Shown here: one piece after another, positions 56,179-63,698 of the stretch
Layout: each line of letters opens with the position of its first letter
Position numbering within the stretch: position 1 is the first letter of the stretch
NCBI RefSeq assembly: GCF_016765795.1
Contig: NZ_JAESVP010000012.1
Location: forward strand, 1 to 64,000
DNA length: 64,000 bases
Source: Fuscibacter oryzae
GTDB lineage: Bacteria; Pseudomonadota; Alphaproteobacteria; Rhodobacterales; Rhodobacteraceae
Reading direction: 5' to 3'
Translations under genes and position numbers: made by a program
Notes under the pieces: generated by a model
Told to the model about the DNA's origin: nothing
What the model saw: only the letters and a program-made list of their open reading frames with translations
Database searches by the model: none

Positions 56179-56814
56179 CTAGCCGCCCGACTTGGTGGCT
56201 TCGGCCGTGAACACCTCATCCGTCACCTCTATCTCGGTCTCGAAACTGCCGGTCTTGGCAGAATTCTTGTCGCGCAACGTGGTGATCAGACGGTATTTTC
56301 CCGGCCCCAGCCCCTCAAAGTTATAGGTTACATCGGCGGCAAATTCGCGCACCTTGGCCCGCACGGCATAATCGATCTCAGTGATGCCCGCCATATTGGC
56401 CAGCTCTTGCCCGTCCTGTCCCATCACCTGAAGGTCGACGTAAAAGCCCACCTTCACAATGCCCTCGCCGCCATCGCCATACCCAAAACCCTGCGGTTCG
56501 GCATAAAGCTGGATCGGCTCTCCTTGCTTATAAAGGGTATTTTCGCGTGGATTATAAAGACCATAGCCGGCAGAGCGTTCTGTGACCGGAAAGGCGTTAA
56601 GAAAGGTCAGGCCGGGCAACTGATCCCACAGCGCGGCCTTCATCTCCTCCGCAGCGGCCAAGGCCCCCGCGAAATCGCCGCTTTCGGCCAGTTGATCGGC
56701 CTTTGCCGCCTGATCGGCCACCGGCCCGGCATGGGCCAGCCCCGGGGCCAGCAGCGGGCCAAGGGCCAGCAGAACGGCGGCTATCACCCCGGTCATGGAT
56801 CTGGCAGCAGGCAT
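56179..56814 (-). CDS. Exported protein of unknown function
   Basis: 211 residues from the ATG at 56814, which has GGAG six bases upstream (an ATG at 56826 lies against its own site). A Sec signal peptide ends near AHAGPV. The mature part has a short TPR-like helical hairpin (ADQLAESGDFAGALAAAEEMKAALW), then a beta-rich region with EPIQLYAEPQGFGYGDG and VTYNFEGLGPGKYRLITTLRD. No catalytic motif is visible. It probably resides in the periplasm. It is upstream of the PfkB kinase and may share its transcript. Confidence 0.8.
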   Translation of the reverse strand: MPAARSMTGVIAAVLLALGPLLAPGLAHAGPVADQAAKADQLAESGDFAGALAAAEEMKAALWDQLPGLTFLNAFPVTERSAGYGLYNPRENTLYKQGEPIQLYAEPQGFGYGDGGEGIVKVGFYVDLQVMGQDGQELANMAGITEIDYAVRAKVREFAADVTYNFEGLGPGKYRLITTLRDKNSAKTGSFETEIEVTDEVFTAEATKSGG

Positions 56815-56955
56815 CCGGCACTCCATCCTTGTTCGGGGCCGATGATAGGGGGCAACGCACCATCCGCCAAGCGCCCGTATGCACATTTGCCGCAGGTACT
56901 GGCCTTTCGGGGCGACGGGGGGTAAGCCTTTCGAAACACATCTTGCGGGGCGATC

Positions 56956-58056
56956 ATGACCGATACGCAAACCGACTATTCCGATGCCATCTCCTCTATC
57001 GAGGAAATCATCGATGATGCCCGCAACGGGCGCATGTACATTCTGGTGGACCATGAGGACCGCGAGAATGAGGGCGACCTTTGCATTCCCGCCCAATGGT
57101 GCACCCCGCAGGCGATCAACTTCATGGCCACCTACGGGCGCGGCCTGATCTGCCTGACCCTGACGGGCGAGCGGGTGGACCAGTTGGGCTTGCCGTTGAT
57201 GAGTCCCAAGAACTCGTCCCGCCACGAAACTGCCTTTACCCTGTCGATCGAGGCGCGCGACGGCGTTTCCACCGGCATTTCCGCCGCAGACCGCGCGCTG
57301 ACCGTGGCGGTGGCGATTGATCCGGCCAAAGGGGCCGCCGACATTGCGACCCCCGGCCATATCTTTCCGTTGCGCGCCAAGGATGGCGGTGTGCTGGTGC
57401 GCACCGGCCATACCGAGGCGGCGGTGGATGTGTCGCGGCTCGCGGGCCTGAACCCATCGGGTGTGATCTGCGAGGTGATGAACGATGACGGCACCATGGC
57501 GCGGCTGCCCGATCTGGTGGTTTTTGCCCGCAAGCACGGGCTGAAGATCGGCACGATCAGCGATCTGATCGCCTATCGTCGCCGGCATGACAATCTGGTG
57601 CGCGAAACCTCGGTCCGCGGGGTGCATTCGGCTCATGGCGGCGACTGGCTGATGCGGGTCTTTGCCGATCAGACGCAAGGGGCCGAACATATCGTGCTGT
57701 CCAAGGGCGATCTGTCGGGTGATGCGCCGGTTCTGGCGCGGGTGCATTCGCTGAACGCGCTGGAGGATGTGCTGGGCATCGGCGGTACGCATGTCGGCGC
57801 GCTGCACGGCGCAATGCAGGTGATTGCCGAGGCCGGACGCGGCGTGGTCGTGCTGCTGCGCGACACCGCGATGCGGCTGGATGATGACGGCACGCCCTCG
57901 CCCCAGACGCTGCGGCAATACGGGCTGGGCGCGCAGATCCTCGCCGCCCTCGGGCTGACACAGATCACCCTTGTCACCAACTCCACCACGCCGAAATTCG
58001 TCGGACTAGAGGCATATGGCCTGACGATCTGCGGCACCCAATCCATCCCGGAGTAA
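56956..58056 (+). CDS. ribB: 3,4-dihydroxy-2-butanone-4-phosphate synthase with a degenerate GTP cyclohydrolase II domain
   Basis: 366 residues. The N-terminal DHBP synthase domain (about 15-215) has VDHEDRENEGDLCIPAQW near 36, TGISAADRALTV and HIFPLRAKDGGVLVRTGHTEAAVD, all intact. The C-terminal region (about 220-360) aligns with RibA but lacks the zinc cysteines. Where RibA has a Cys-rich loop after the ARVHS stretch, this protein reads ARVHSLNALEDVLGIGG. It should therefore make only DHBP, a RibBX-type hybrid. It begins the ribBX-ribH-nusB operon. No FMN riboswitch signature is visible upstream. Confidence 0.92.
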   Translation: MTDTQTDYSDAISSIEEIIDDARNGRMYILVDHEDRENEGDLCIPAQWCTPQAINFMATYGRGLICLTLTGERVDQLGLPLMSPKNSSRHETAFTLSIEARDGVSTGISAADRALTVAVAIDPAKGAADIATPGHIFPLRAKDGGVLVRTGHTEAAVDVSRLAGLNPSGVICEVMNDDGTMARLPDLVVFARKHGLKIGTISDLIAYRRRHDNLVRETSVRGVHSAHGGDWLMRVFADQTQGAEHIVLSKGDLSGDAPVLARVHSLNALEDVLGIGGTHVGALHGAMQVIAEAGRGVVVLLRDTAMRLDDDGTPSPQTLRQYGLGAQILAALGLTQITLVTNSTTPKFVGLEAYGLTICGTQSIPE

Positions 58057-58059
58057 ATC

Positions 58060-58560
58060 ATGGCCGGTTCGGAAAGCCATTACATCCTGCCGCTGCCCAC
58101 GTTTGACAAGCCGGTACGCCTGCTGATCGTCGTGGCCCCCTGGTACAAGGACATCACCGACAATCTGGTGGCCGGGGCGCAGGCAACGGCGGCAAAATGC
58201 GGTACGACGGTAGAGGTGATCGAGGTGCCGGGTGCCTTGGAAATTCCCACCGCCATCGGCATTGCCGAACGCATGGGCGATTTTGATGGCTATGTGGCGC
58301 TTGGCTGCGTGATCCGGGGCGAGACGACGCATTACGAAACCGTCTGCAACGATTCGTCGCGCGCCATCACCCTGTTGGGGTTGCAGGGCCTGTGCATCGG
58401 TAATGGCGTGCTGACGGTGGAAACCCTTGCCCAGGCCGTGGTGCGCGCCGATCCTGCCGATCAGGACAAGGGCGGCGGTGCTGCCGCTGCGGCCTTGCAT
58501 CTGGTCGCCCTTTCGCGCAAATGGGCCGGCCAGACCAAGGGGATCGGATTTCGGCCATGA
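58060..58560 (+). CDS. ribH: 6,7-dimethyl-8-ribityllumazine synthase
   Basis: 166 residues. Lumazine synthase features are VVAPWYKDITDNLVAGA near 25, EVPGALEIPTAIGIA near 55, ALGCVIRGETTHYETVC near 80 and GNGVLTVETLAQA near 113. The His in THYE is the catalytic one. It condenses DHBP with the ribityl-pyrimidine and forms the icosahedral or decameric assembly. GGAG lies just before the ATG. The stop overlaps the nusB start. Confidence 0.95.
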   Translation: MAGSESHYILPLPTFDKPVRLLIVVAPWYKDITDNLVAGAQATAAKCGTTVEVIEVPGALEIPTAIGIAERMGDFDGYVALGCVIRGETTHYETVCNDSSRAITLLGLQGLCIGNGVLTVETLAQAVVRADPADQDKGGGAAAAALHLVALSRKWAGQTKGIGFRP

Positions 58561-59036
58561 CCGGCGCTGACGGCAAGCAAGACAAGAAACAGATGCGCTC
58601 TGCCGCGCGGCTTTATGCCGTGCAGGCGTTGTTCCAGATGGAAACCTCTGGTCAGACGGTCAAGGCCGTCTGCCGAGAGTTCGAGGTGCACCGCTTTGGC
58701 GCCACCTATGACGAGGGCGAGTTTGCCGAGGGCGACGTCGATCACTTCCGCGAAGTGGTGGAAAAGGCCGTCAACTGGCAGGGCAAGATTGACCAGATGA
58801 CCGACCGCGCGCTGGTGGCAGCCTGGCCCATTGACCGGATCGACCCGGTGATCCGCGCCCTGTTCCGCGCCGCGGGGGCAGAGCTGGTCGATATGGGCAC
58901 GCCGCCCAAGGTCACGATCAACGAATATGTCGATGTCGCCAAGGCGTTCTTTCCCGACGGCAAGGAATCGAAATTCGTCAACGCCGTCTTGGACCATATG
59001 GCCCGCGAGGCGCGGCCACAGGCTTTTTCGGCCTGA
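58557..59036 (+). CDS. nusB: Transcription antitermination factor NusB
   Basis: 159 residues from the ATG at 58557 that overlaps the ribH stop (ATGA). The all-helical NusB fold is shown by RSAARLYAVQALFQME near 13 and IDRIDPVIRALFRAAGAEL near 92. TINEYVDVAKAFFPDGKESKFVNAVLD near 120 is the conserved C-terminal segment. It binds boxA RNA with NusE for rRNA antitermination. The order ribH-nusB is widely conserved. Confidence 0.94.
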   Translation: MTGADGKQDKKQMRSAARLYAVQALFQMETSGQTVKAVCREFEVHRFGATYDEGEFAEGDVDHFREVVEKAVNWQGKIDQMTDRALVAAWPIDRIDPVIRALFRAAGAELVDMGTPPKVTINEYVDVAKAFFPDGKESKFVNAVLDHMAREARPQAFSA

Positions 59037-59106
59037 GTTTACCATCTCGTAACCTTGTTGCGCGACAGTCGCACAGGAATGTCGCACAGGATTGAGGAGC
59101 CGCCCG

Positions 59107-59508
59107 ATGACCCTTCGTCTTGCTGCGCTTGCCTTTGCGCTGGCCACGCTGGCCCTGCCAGCCCGCGCCGATCTGGCCGGAGAGGTGCCGCAGGTTCTGC
59201 GGCTTCAATGGTCGCTGGCAGAGGTGGATGGCCAGCCCGCAGGGTATCCGGCCACCTTCAGCCTTGGCGATGACGGCCGGATTTCGGGTCAGGCCCCCTG
59301 CAACCGCTATTTCGGCGGCGTCGATGGCACGTTGCCCGACTTTCGGCCCACCGGGCTGGGGGCCACGCGGATGGCTTGCGATCAACTGGCGCAGGAACAG
59401 GCCTATCTGACCCTGCTGCAAGGGGCCGACCGGCTGACATGGTCTGACTGCGAACTACATATCTCTGGCGCGGGCCACTTTCTGGTCTTTCGCCGCCCGC
59501 TGGACTGA
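59107..59508 (+). CDS. Exported META-domain (HslJ-like) protein
   Basis: 133 residues from the ATG at 59107 (GAGGAG upstream). A Sec signal peptide (LAALAFALATLALPARA) leads into a small META domain: LQWSLAEVDGQPAG, the conserved QAPCNRYFGGVDG near 63, and TRMACDQLAQEQAYLTLL near 93. Cys residues in PCN and MAC may form a disulphide in the periplasm. The family is linked to heat-shock and stress protection in some bacteria, but the role here is unknown. Confidence 0.85.
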   Translation: MTLRLAALAFALATLALPARADLAGEVPQVLRLQWSLAEVDGQPAGYPATFSLGDDGRISGQAPCNRYFGGVDGTLPDFRPTGLGATRMACDQLAQEQAYLTLLQGADRLTWSDCELHISGAGHFLVFRRPLD

Positions 59509-59573
59509 CCTGCGACAAAACGGGCCTTTCCAACGCTGCCCGTGGTGCTAGGCTGCCCGGATCGGAGGACCGC

Positions 59574-59891
59574 ATGCCCAAACTCGTCGCACTTTACATT
59601 CGCTCTGTCGCCATCGGTTTCGCCATTTCTGCGGTGTTTCTGACCGTTCTGGTCGGTTTGAACGTGGCGGGATTGCGTGGTCTGATCATGGGATCATCCT
59701 CGGGCTGGATCGCAGGAGCGATGCTGTTCATGTCGAATGGCATCATCTTTGCCGGGGTGCAGTTCGGCATCGCGGTTATGGGAATGGCAGAGCCGCCAGA
59801 AGGGCCGCGCGGCGGCAACAAAGCGCCCGTCACTTTGGCCACGCTGTCCCCCATCAGATTGGAAAGCCGAATCCCGTCACGCCGCCGCTGA
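59574..59891 (+). CDS. Small two-span membrane protein
   Basis: 105 residues. Two hydrophobic segments are visible (VAIGFAISAVFLTVLVGLNVAG near 12 and WIAGAMLFMSNGIIFAGVQFGIAVMG near 45). A cytoplasmic-type basic C-terminal tail follows. I recognise no named family. An AGGA-type ribosome binding site (CGGAGGA) precedes the ATG. A strong terminator at 59914-59937 follows it, so it ends its transcript. Confidence 0.8.
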   Translation: MPKLVALYIRSVAIGFAISAVFLTVLVGLNVAGLRGLIMGSSSGWIAGAMLFMSNGIIFAGVQFGIAVMGMAEPPEGPRGGNKAPVTLATLSPIRLESRIPSRRR

Positions 59892-59913
59892 CCCGCTGCC
59901 CAAAACAGCCGCC

Positions 59914-59937
59914 AAAGCCCCGCCAAGCGGGGCTTTT
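59914..59937 (+). terminator. Intrinsic terminator after the two-span membrane protein gene
   Basis: AGCCCCGC (59914-59921) pairs with GCGGGGCT (59925-59932) around a three-base loop, and TTTT follows. On the minus strand it ends in CTTT only, but it could also stop the candidate ncRNA described next. Confidence 0.85.
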
Positions 59938-59949
59938 TCGTCCGGTACT

Positions 59950-60125
59950 GTGCTTGAGGTGGCGGGCCCGCAGCGGCCGTGGAGCGCAGGTTTTTCCCGA
60001 GAGCCAGAGGTCTCAGGTGGGCGCCAGGTAACAAGACCAGAATCTTGCCAGAGCCAGCCCCCGTTCGGTTGCTTATCGGCCACTGGAAAAGTTGGCTCGC
60101 ACGAGAAGAGCAGCACCCGCCACCT
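59950..60125 (-). ncRNA. Candidate structured ncRNA of about 175 nt, 6S-RNA-like architecture
   Basis: The region has no plausible coding frame. On the minus strand AGGTGGCGGG (60125-60116) is the exact reverse complement of CCCGCCACCT (59966-59957), which gives a 10-bp terminal stem. Inside, GAGCCA (60098-60093) can pair with TGGCTC (60006-60001), and CAAGA/TCTTG forms an apical hairpin. A sigma70-type promoter is correctly placed: TTGCCC (60157-60152), a 17-base spacer, and TACATA (60134-60129). A terminator hairpin lies at the other end. Closed terminal stem, internal loop, long apical stem and about 175 nt resemble 6S RNA, but I did not find a sequence motif that proves that family. Confidence 0.45.
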
Positions 60126-60128
60126 GTT

Positions 60129-60157
60129 TATGTAGGCGCAACCGGGGCGCGGGGCAA
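60129..60157 (-). promoter_or_regulatory. Promoter for the candidate ncRNA
   Basis: On the minus strand, -35 TTGCCC (60157-60152), a 17-base spacer and -10 TACATA (60134-60129). The expected start at about 60125-60122 is the first base of the terminal stem. Confidence 0.5.
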
Positions 60158-60169
60158 GGCTTGCAGCGC

Positions 60170-60184
60170 GTTCACCTTTGGTTC
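60170..60184 (+). promoter_or_regulatory. LexA-type SOS box (GTTC-N7-GTTC) before mmcB
   Basis: GTTC at 60170-60173, seven bases, GTTC at 60181-60184. This is the alphaproteobacterial LexA operator form. It ends 20 bases before the mmcB start chosen here. mmcB is a known SOS gene in Caulobacter, which supports the assignment. Confidence 0.65.
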
Positions 60185-60204
60185 ATGATCGCAGGATGGA
60201 CCAG

Positions 60205-60672
60205 ATGCCTGCCCCCGTGCCAGAAACCCTGCCGCCCATGCCCGGCCAGCGCCTTGCGCGTGGCGTGGCCCGCGCCTTGCGGCAGTTCGATTTTGTCAGC
60301 GTGGAAGAGCTGGTGCCCACCCCCGGCCTGCGGGTCGATCTGATGGCTCTGGGGCCAAAGGGTCAGGTCTGGATCATCGAATGCAAATCCAGCCGGACCG
60401 ATTATCTGACAGACCGCAAGTGGCAGGGCTATCTGGAGTGGTGCGACCGCTTTTTCTGGGCGGTGGACGGCGATTTTCCGACCGACCTACTGCCCGAGGG
60501 AACAGGCCTGATTCTGGCCGATGCCTATGATGCCGAGATTCTGCGGATGGGCCCTGACACGCCGCTGCCCGCCGCCCGCCGCAAGGTGATGGTGCAGAAA
60601 TTCGCGCGCCACGCCGCGATGCGGTTGCAGGGCTACCGCGACCCCGGAGTGGCTGGTCTGGTCGATTTTTGA
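60205..60672 (+). CDS. mmcB: MmcB-family DNA repair protein
   Basis: 155 residues from the ATG at 60205; an ATG at 60196 has its purines too close. The core VDLMALGPKGQVWIIECKSS near 50 has the D-(X)n-ExK arrangement of a PD-(D/E)XK nuclease-like fold. DYLTDRKWQGYLEWCDRFFWAVDGDFP and LPEGTGLILADAYDAEIL follow, as in MmcB. In Caulobacter MmcB acts in mitomycin C resistance and damage tolerance with other SOS genes. A GTTC-N7-GTTC box just upstream predicts LexA control. A palindromic repeat (copy D) follows the stop. Confidence 0.88.
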   Translation: MPAPVPETLPPMPGQRLARGVARALRQFDFVSVEELVPTPGLRVDLMALGPKGQVWIIECKSSRTDYLTDRKWQGYLEWCDRFFWAVDGDFPTDLLPEGTGLILADAYDAEILRMGPDTPLPAARRKVMVQKFARHAAMRLQGYRDPGVAGLVDF

Positions 60673-60679
60673 AGCGCCG

Positions 60680-60757
60680 GCAGCAGGGGTTCGCCCCCCG
60701 CGACCATGGTTTCCCGGACCAATGGCGCAACCATGGTCGCACCCGTGGGATATTTAG
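60680..60757. repeat. Dispersed intergenic palindromic repeat, copy D (enlarged)
   Basis: GGGGTTCGCCCCCC at one end and CACCCGTGGGATATTT at the other, with an inserted ACCATGGTTTCCC segment that forms its own inverted repeat (ACCATGG...CCATGGT). It lies between the convergent mmcB and DUF6324-like genes. Confidence 0.55.
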
Positions 60758-60770
60758 GAACAGATGATGA

Positions 60771-60986
60771 TCAGCGCCGTTTTTTCGGCTTGCCACCCGC
60801 GCCGATTTCACGCGCGGCTTCGGCGGCGGCGCGCAGTTCCTCGGCGATTTCCTCGGCCTCTTCCGGGTCGAAATCCAGCGGCAGTTCGACGCCGCCCTCG
60901 GCCTCGATATAGATCCGCACCATGCCTTGATCGGTCGGCCCGATCTGGATATTCGCCGCGATGTCGCTTTGCTTGTCGATGCTCAT
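60771..60986 (-). CDS. Small DUF6324-like protein
   Basis: 71 residues from the ATG at 60986, fixed by a strong AGGAGG. The sequence IGPTDQGMVRIYIEAEG followed by LPLDFDPEEAEEIAEELRAAAE fits the small acidic DUF6324 family that I associate with Rhodobacteraceae. It has a basic C-terminal tail (GGKPKKRR). Function is unknown. It is convergent with mmcB and divergent from tRNA-His. Confidence 0.75.
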   Translation of the reverse strand: MSIDKQSDIAANIQIGPTDQGMVRIYIEAEGGVELPLDFDPEEAEEIAEELRAAAEAAREIGAGGKPKKRR

Positions 60987-61087
60987 GGCTGACCTCCTGT
61001 CCTTTTCTCCGGCCCTAACGCGCGACGCGCCTTGTGGCAATCCTCCTCTTGCAATCACCGCCGACCGGGGGTAAACGGCCCGCGAGT

Positions 61088-61164
61088 GCCGACATAGCTC
61101 AGTTGGTTAGAGCACCAGATTGTGGATCTGGGGGTCCCCCGTTCGAGCCGGGGTGTCGGTACCA
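61088..61164 (+). tRNA. tRNA-His, anticodon GTG, lacking an encoded G-1
   Basis: 77 bases including encoded CCA. The anticodon loop TTGTGGA gives GTG, and the stems GCCGACA/TGTCGGT, CCAGA/TCTGG and CCCCG/CGGGG all pair. The base before position 1 is T, and the discriminator is A73, not the usual G-1/C73. This is the known alphaproteobacterial exception. Position 1-72 is a G-U pair. Confidence 0.95.
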
Positions 61165-61261
61165 TTCCTCCTTGCACTCATGTCAGACCGCAGCGCCCAA
61201 TCCGGGCCTTGCCATGGATGCGCCCATGGCTATGGTCGCCCCTCCGACCCGGAGGAATCGC

Positions 61262-63571
61262 ATGACCGACACCAGCACTCGCATCGCCAACACCATCGCC
61301 GCCGAGATCGGCGCCCAAGCCCGGCAGGTGATAGCGGCAGTCGATCTGCTGGACGGCGGCGCTACGGTGCCCTTTGTCGCGCGCTATCGCAAAGAGGTGA
61401 CGGGGGGTCTGGATGATACCCAGTTGCGCAATCTGGCCGACCGCCTGACCTATCTGCGAGAGATGGAGGCGCGCCGCGCGGCTGTGGTGGGGTCAATCAC
61501 CGAGCAGGGCAAGATGACCGATGCGCTGGCCCTGTCGCTGGCCCGCGCCGTTACCAAGGCCGAGATCGAAGACATCTACCTGCCCTACAAGCCCAAGCGC
61601 CGCACCCGCGCGATGATTGCGCGCGAAAACGGGCTGGGGCCGCTGACCGATGCCATTCTGGCCGACCGCATGGCCGACCCTGCCGCACTTGCGGCGGGCT
61701 ATATCACCGAGGCCGTGCCGGATGTGAAAGCCGCGCTGGAAGGTGCCCGTGACATCGTGGCTGAAGGGCTGGCCGAAAACGCCACCCTGCTGGGCCGGTT
61801 GCGCGGGCATATGAAGCAAGCCGGCCGGCTGGCGGCCAAGGTGGCTGAGGGCAAAGAGGCCGAAGGCGCCAAATTCTCGGATTACTTCGCCCATAACGAG
61901 GCCTGGGCCACCGCCCCCAGCCACCGCGTTCTGGCCATGCTGCGCGGCCAGAAAGAGGGGTTCCTGTCGATTGACCTAGAGGTGGACCCCGACGCCCCGC
62001 GCGGCGACAGCCCCAGCGAACGGGCCTGCGGTGCCGAATTGCAGGCCGCAGGGCGTGGCCCCGGCGATGCCTGGCTGCGAGAGGCCGCCGCCTGGGCATG
62101 GCGGGTGAAGCTGAAAACCAGCCTGACGCTAGACCTGATGGGAGAAATGCGCGACCGCGCCGAGGCCGAGGCGATCAACGTCTTTGCAAGGAACCTCAAG
62201 GACTTGCTGCTGGCCGCCCCGGCGGGCGGCAAGGCGACGATGGGGCTGGACCCCGGCATCCGCACCGGCGTGAAGGTGGCAGTGGTCGATGCCACGGGCA
62301 AGGTTCTGGGCACGGATACGGTCTATCCGTTCCAGCCCAAGAACGATTTGCGCGGCGCGCAGGTGGCGATTGCGCAACTGATCGCGCGCCATGGGGTCAA
62401 GCTGATCGCCATCGGCAATGGCACCGCCAGCCGCGAGACGGAAAAGATGGTGGCAGAGTTGCTGGCCCATCTGCCGGGCGAAAAGCCGGTCAAGGTGATT
62501 GTCAGCGAAGCCGGTGCCTCGGTCTATTCCGCCAGCGAACTCGCAGCGCGGGAGTTTCCCGATCTGGATGTGAGCTTGCGCGGCGCGGTTTCCATCGCCC
62601 GCCGTCTGCAAGACCCCTTGGCGGAGCTGGTGAAGATCGAACCCAAAAGCATCGGCGTCGGCCAGTATCAGCATGATGTGGACCAGTCGCGCCTTGGCCG
62701 CAGTCTGGAGGCGGTGGTCGAGGATGCGGTGAACGCCGTGGGGGTGGACCTGAACACCGCCTCGGCCCCGCTGCTGGCGCGGGTGTCGGGGGTTGGCGCG
62801 TCGCTGGCCGATGCCATCGTGGCGCACCGCGATGCGAACGGCCCCTTTGCTACCCGGCGCGAGTTGCTGAAGGTCGCCCGCCTTGGGCCAAAGGCGTTTG
62901 AACAAGCGGCCGGGTTCCTCCGGATCACCGGGGGGAAAGAGCCGCTCGATGCGTCCTCGGTCCACCCCGAAGCCTATGATGTGGCGCGCAAGATCGTGGC
63001 CGCCTGCGGGCGCGACATCCGCACCCTGATGGGCGACAGCGCCGCGCTGCAAAAGGTCAGCCCCGCCGCCTTTGTCGATGACAAATTCGGCCTGCCCACG
63101 GTGCGCGACATTCTGGCCGAGCTGGAAAAGCCCGGCCGCGACCCGCGCCCGACCTTCAAGACCGCGACCTTTGCCGAGGGGGTCGATGACATCAAAGACC
63201 TGAAACCCGGCATGGTTCTGGAAGGCACCGTGACCAACGTGGCCGCCTTTGGCGCGTTCGTGGATATCGGAGTACATCAGGACGGGCTGGTCCATGTCAG
63301 TCAGTTGTCGGACCGCTTTGTCAAAGACCCGCATGAGGTGGTGAAGGCGGGGGATGTGGTCAGGGTGCGGGTGACCGAGGTGGATGTGCCAAGAAAACGC
63401 ATCGGCCTGACGATGAAATCCGATGGCGGGGCTTCGGCCAAGGATGCGCAACGTGAACGCGGGGCACCGCCGCCGCAAAAGGGCCGCGCGCCCGCTCAGA
63501 TGAGCAGCGCACCCAAGGCCGATGGCGGGAACGCCTTTGCCGATGCGCTCAAGGGCAAGTTCGGGCGGTAA
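61262..63571 (+). CDS. tex: Tex-family RNA-binding protein (transcription accessory factor)
   Basis: 769 residues from the ATG at 61262 (GGAGGA upstream); the open frame runs back through tRNA-His, which cannot be coding. Order of domains: N-terminal Tex core (ATVPFVARYRKEVTGGLDDTQL near 35); YqgF-like RNase H fold (MGLDPGIRTGVKVAVVDATG near 325); helix-hairpin-helix pair (NTASAPLLARVSGVG near 500); and C-terminal S1 domain (GMVLEGTVTNVAAFGAFVDIGVHQDGLVH near 650). A low-complexity basic tail ends the protein. It binds nucleic acid and helps transcription and RNA turnover. Spacing to tRNA-His is about 100 bases. Confidence 0.95.
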   Translation: MTDTSTRIANTIAAEIGAQARQVIAAVDLLDGGATVPFVARYRKEVTGGLDDTQLRNLADRLTYLREMEARRAAVVGSITEQGKMTDALALSLARAVTKAEIEDIYLPYKPKRRTRAMIARENGLGPLTDAILADRMADPAALAAGYITEAVPDVKAALEGARDIVAEGLAENATLLGRLRGHMKQAGRLAAKVAEGKEAEGAKFSDYFAHNEAWATAPSHRVLAMLRGQKEGFLSIDLEVDPDAPRGDSPSERACGAELQAAGRGPGDAWLREAAAWAWRVKLKTSLTLDLMGEMRDRAEAEAINVFARNLKDLLLAAPAGGKATMGLDPGIRTGVKVAVVDATGKVLGTDTVYPFQPKNDLRGAQVAIAQLIARHGVKLIAIGNGTASRETEKMVAELLAHLPGEKPVKVIVSEAGASVYSASELAAREFPDLDVSLRGAVSIARRLQDPLAELVKIEPKSIGVGQYQHDVDQSRLGRSLEAVVEDAVNAVGVDLNTASAPLLARVSGVGASLADAIVAHRDANGPFATRRELLKVARLGPKAFEQAAGFLRITGGKEPLDASSVHPEAYDVARKIVAACGRDIRTLMGDSAALQKVSPAAFVDDKFGLPTVRDILAELEKPGRDPRPTFKTATFAEGVDDIKDLKPGMVLEGTVTNVAAFGAFVDIGVHQDGLVHVSQLSDRFVKDPHEVVKAGDVVRVRVTEVDVPRKRIGLTMKSDGGASAKDAQRERGAPPPQKGRAPAQMSSAPKADGGNAFADALKGKFGR

Positions 63572-63575
63572 CGCC

Positions 63576-63690
63576 CCCCTCACCCTACCCTCTCCCCCAA
63601 GGGGAGAGGGGGTCTGCATCGGCCACGCAGCACAACGCGACAAAAGGGGCGCCTTCCCTCTCCCCTTGGGGGAGAGGGTCAGGGTGAGGG
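63576..63690. repeat. Inverted-repeat element of about 115 bp, MITE-like
   Basis: The left arm (63576-63610) and right arm (63656-63690) are near-perfect reverse complements of about 35 bases with one indel. Each arm also contains an internal CCCTCTCCCC/GGGGAGAGGG palindrome. The 45-base centre (GGTCTGCATCGG...AAAAGGGGCGCC) has no coding signal. It lies between tex and tldD and could act as a bidirectional terminator. Confidence 0.7.
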
Positions 63691-63698
63691 AAGAGGGG

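Noticed and set aside
56179-57918. 579-codon frame extending the unknown exported protein
   Set aside because: The upstream part is antisense to ribB. The signal peptide and ribosome binding site place the start at 56814.
61034-61261. Upstream extension of tex from a start at 61034
   Set aside because: It would run through the tRNA-His gene at 61088-61164. The strong GGAGGA supports 61262.
62129-63643. 504-codon antisense frame inside tex
   Set aside because: Same shadow effect; the Tex domains are intact in the sense frame.
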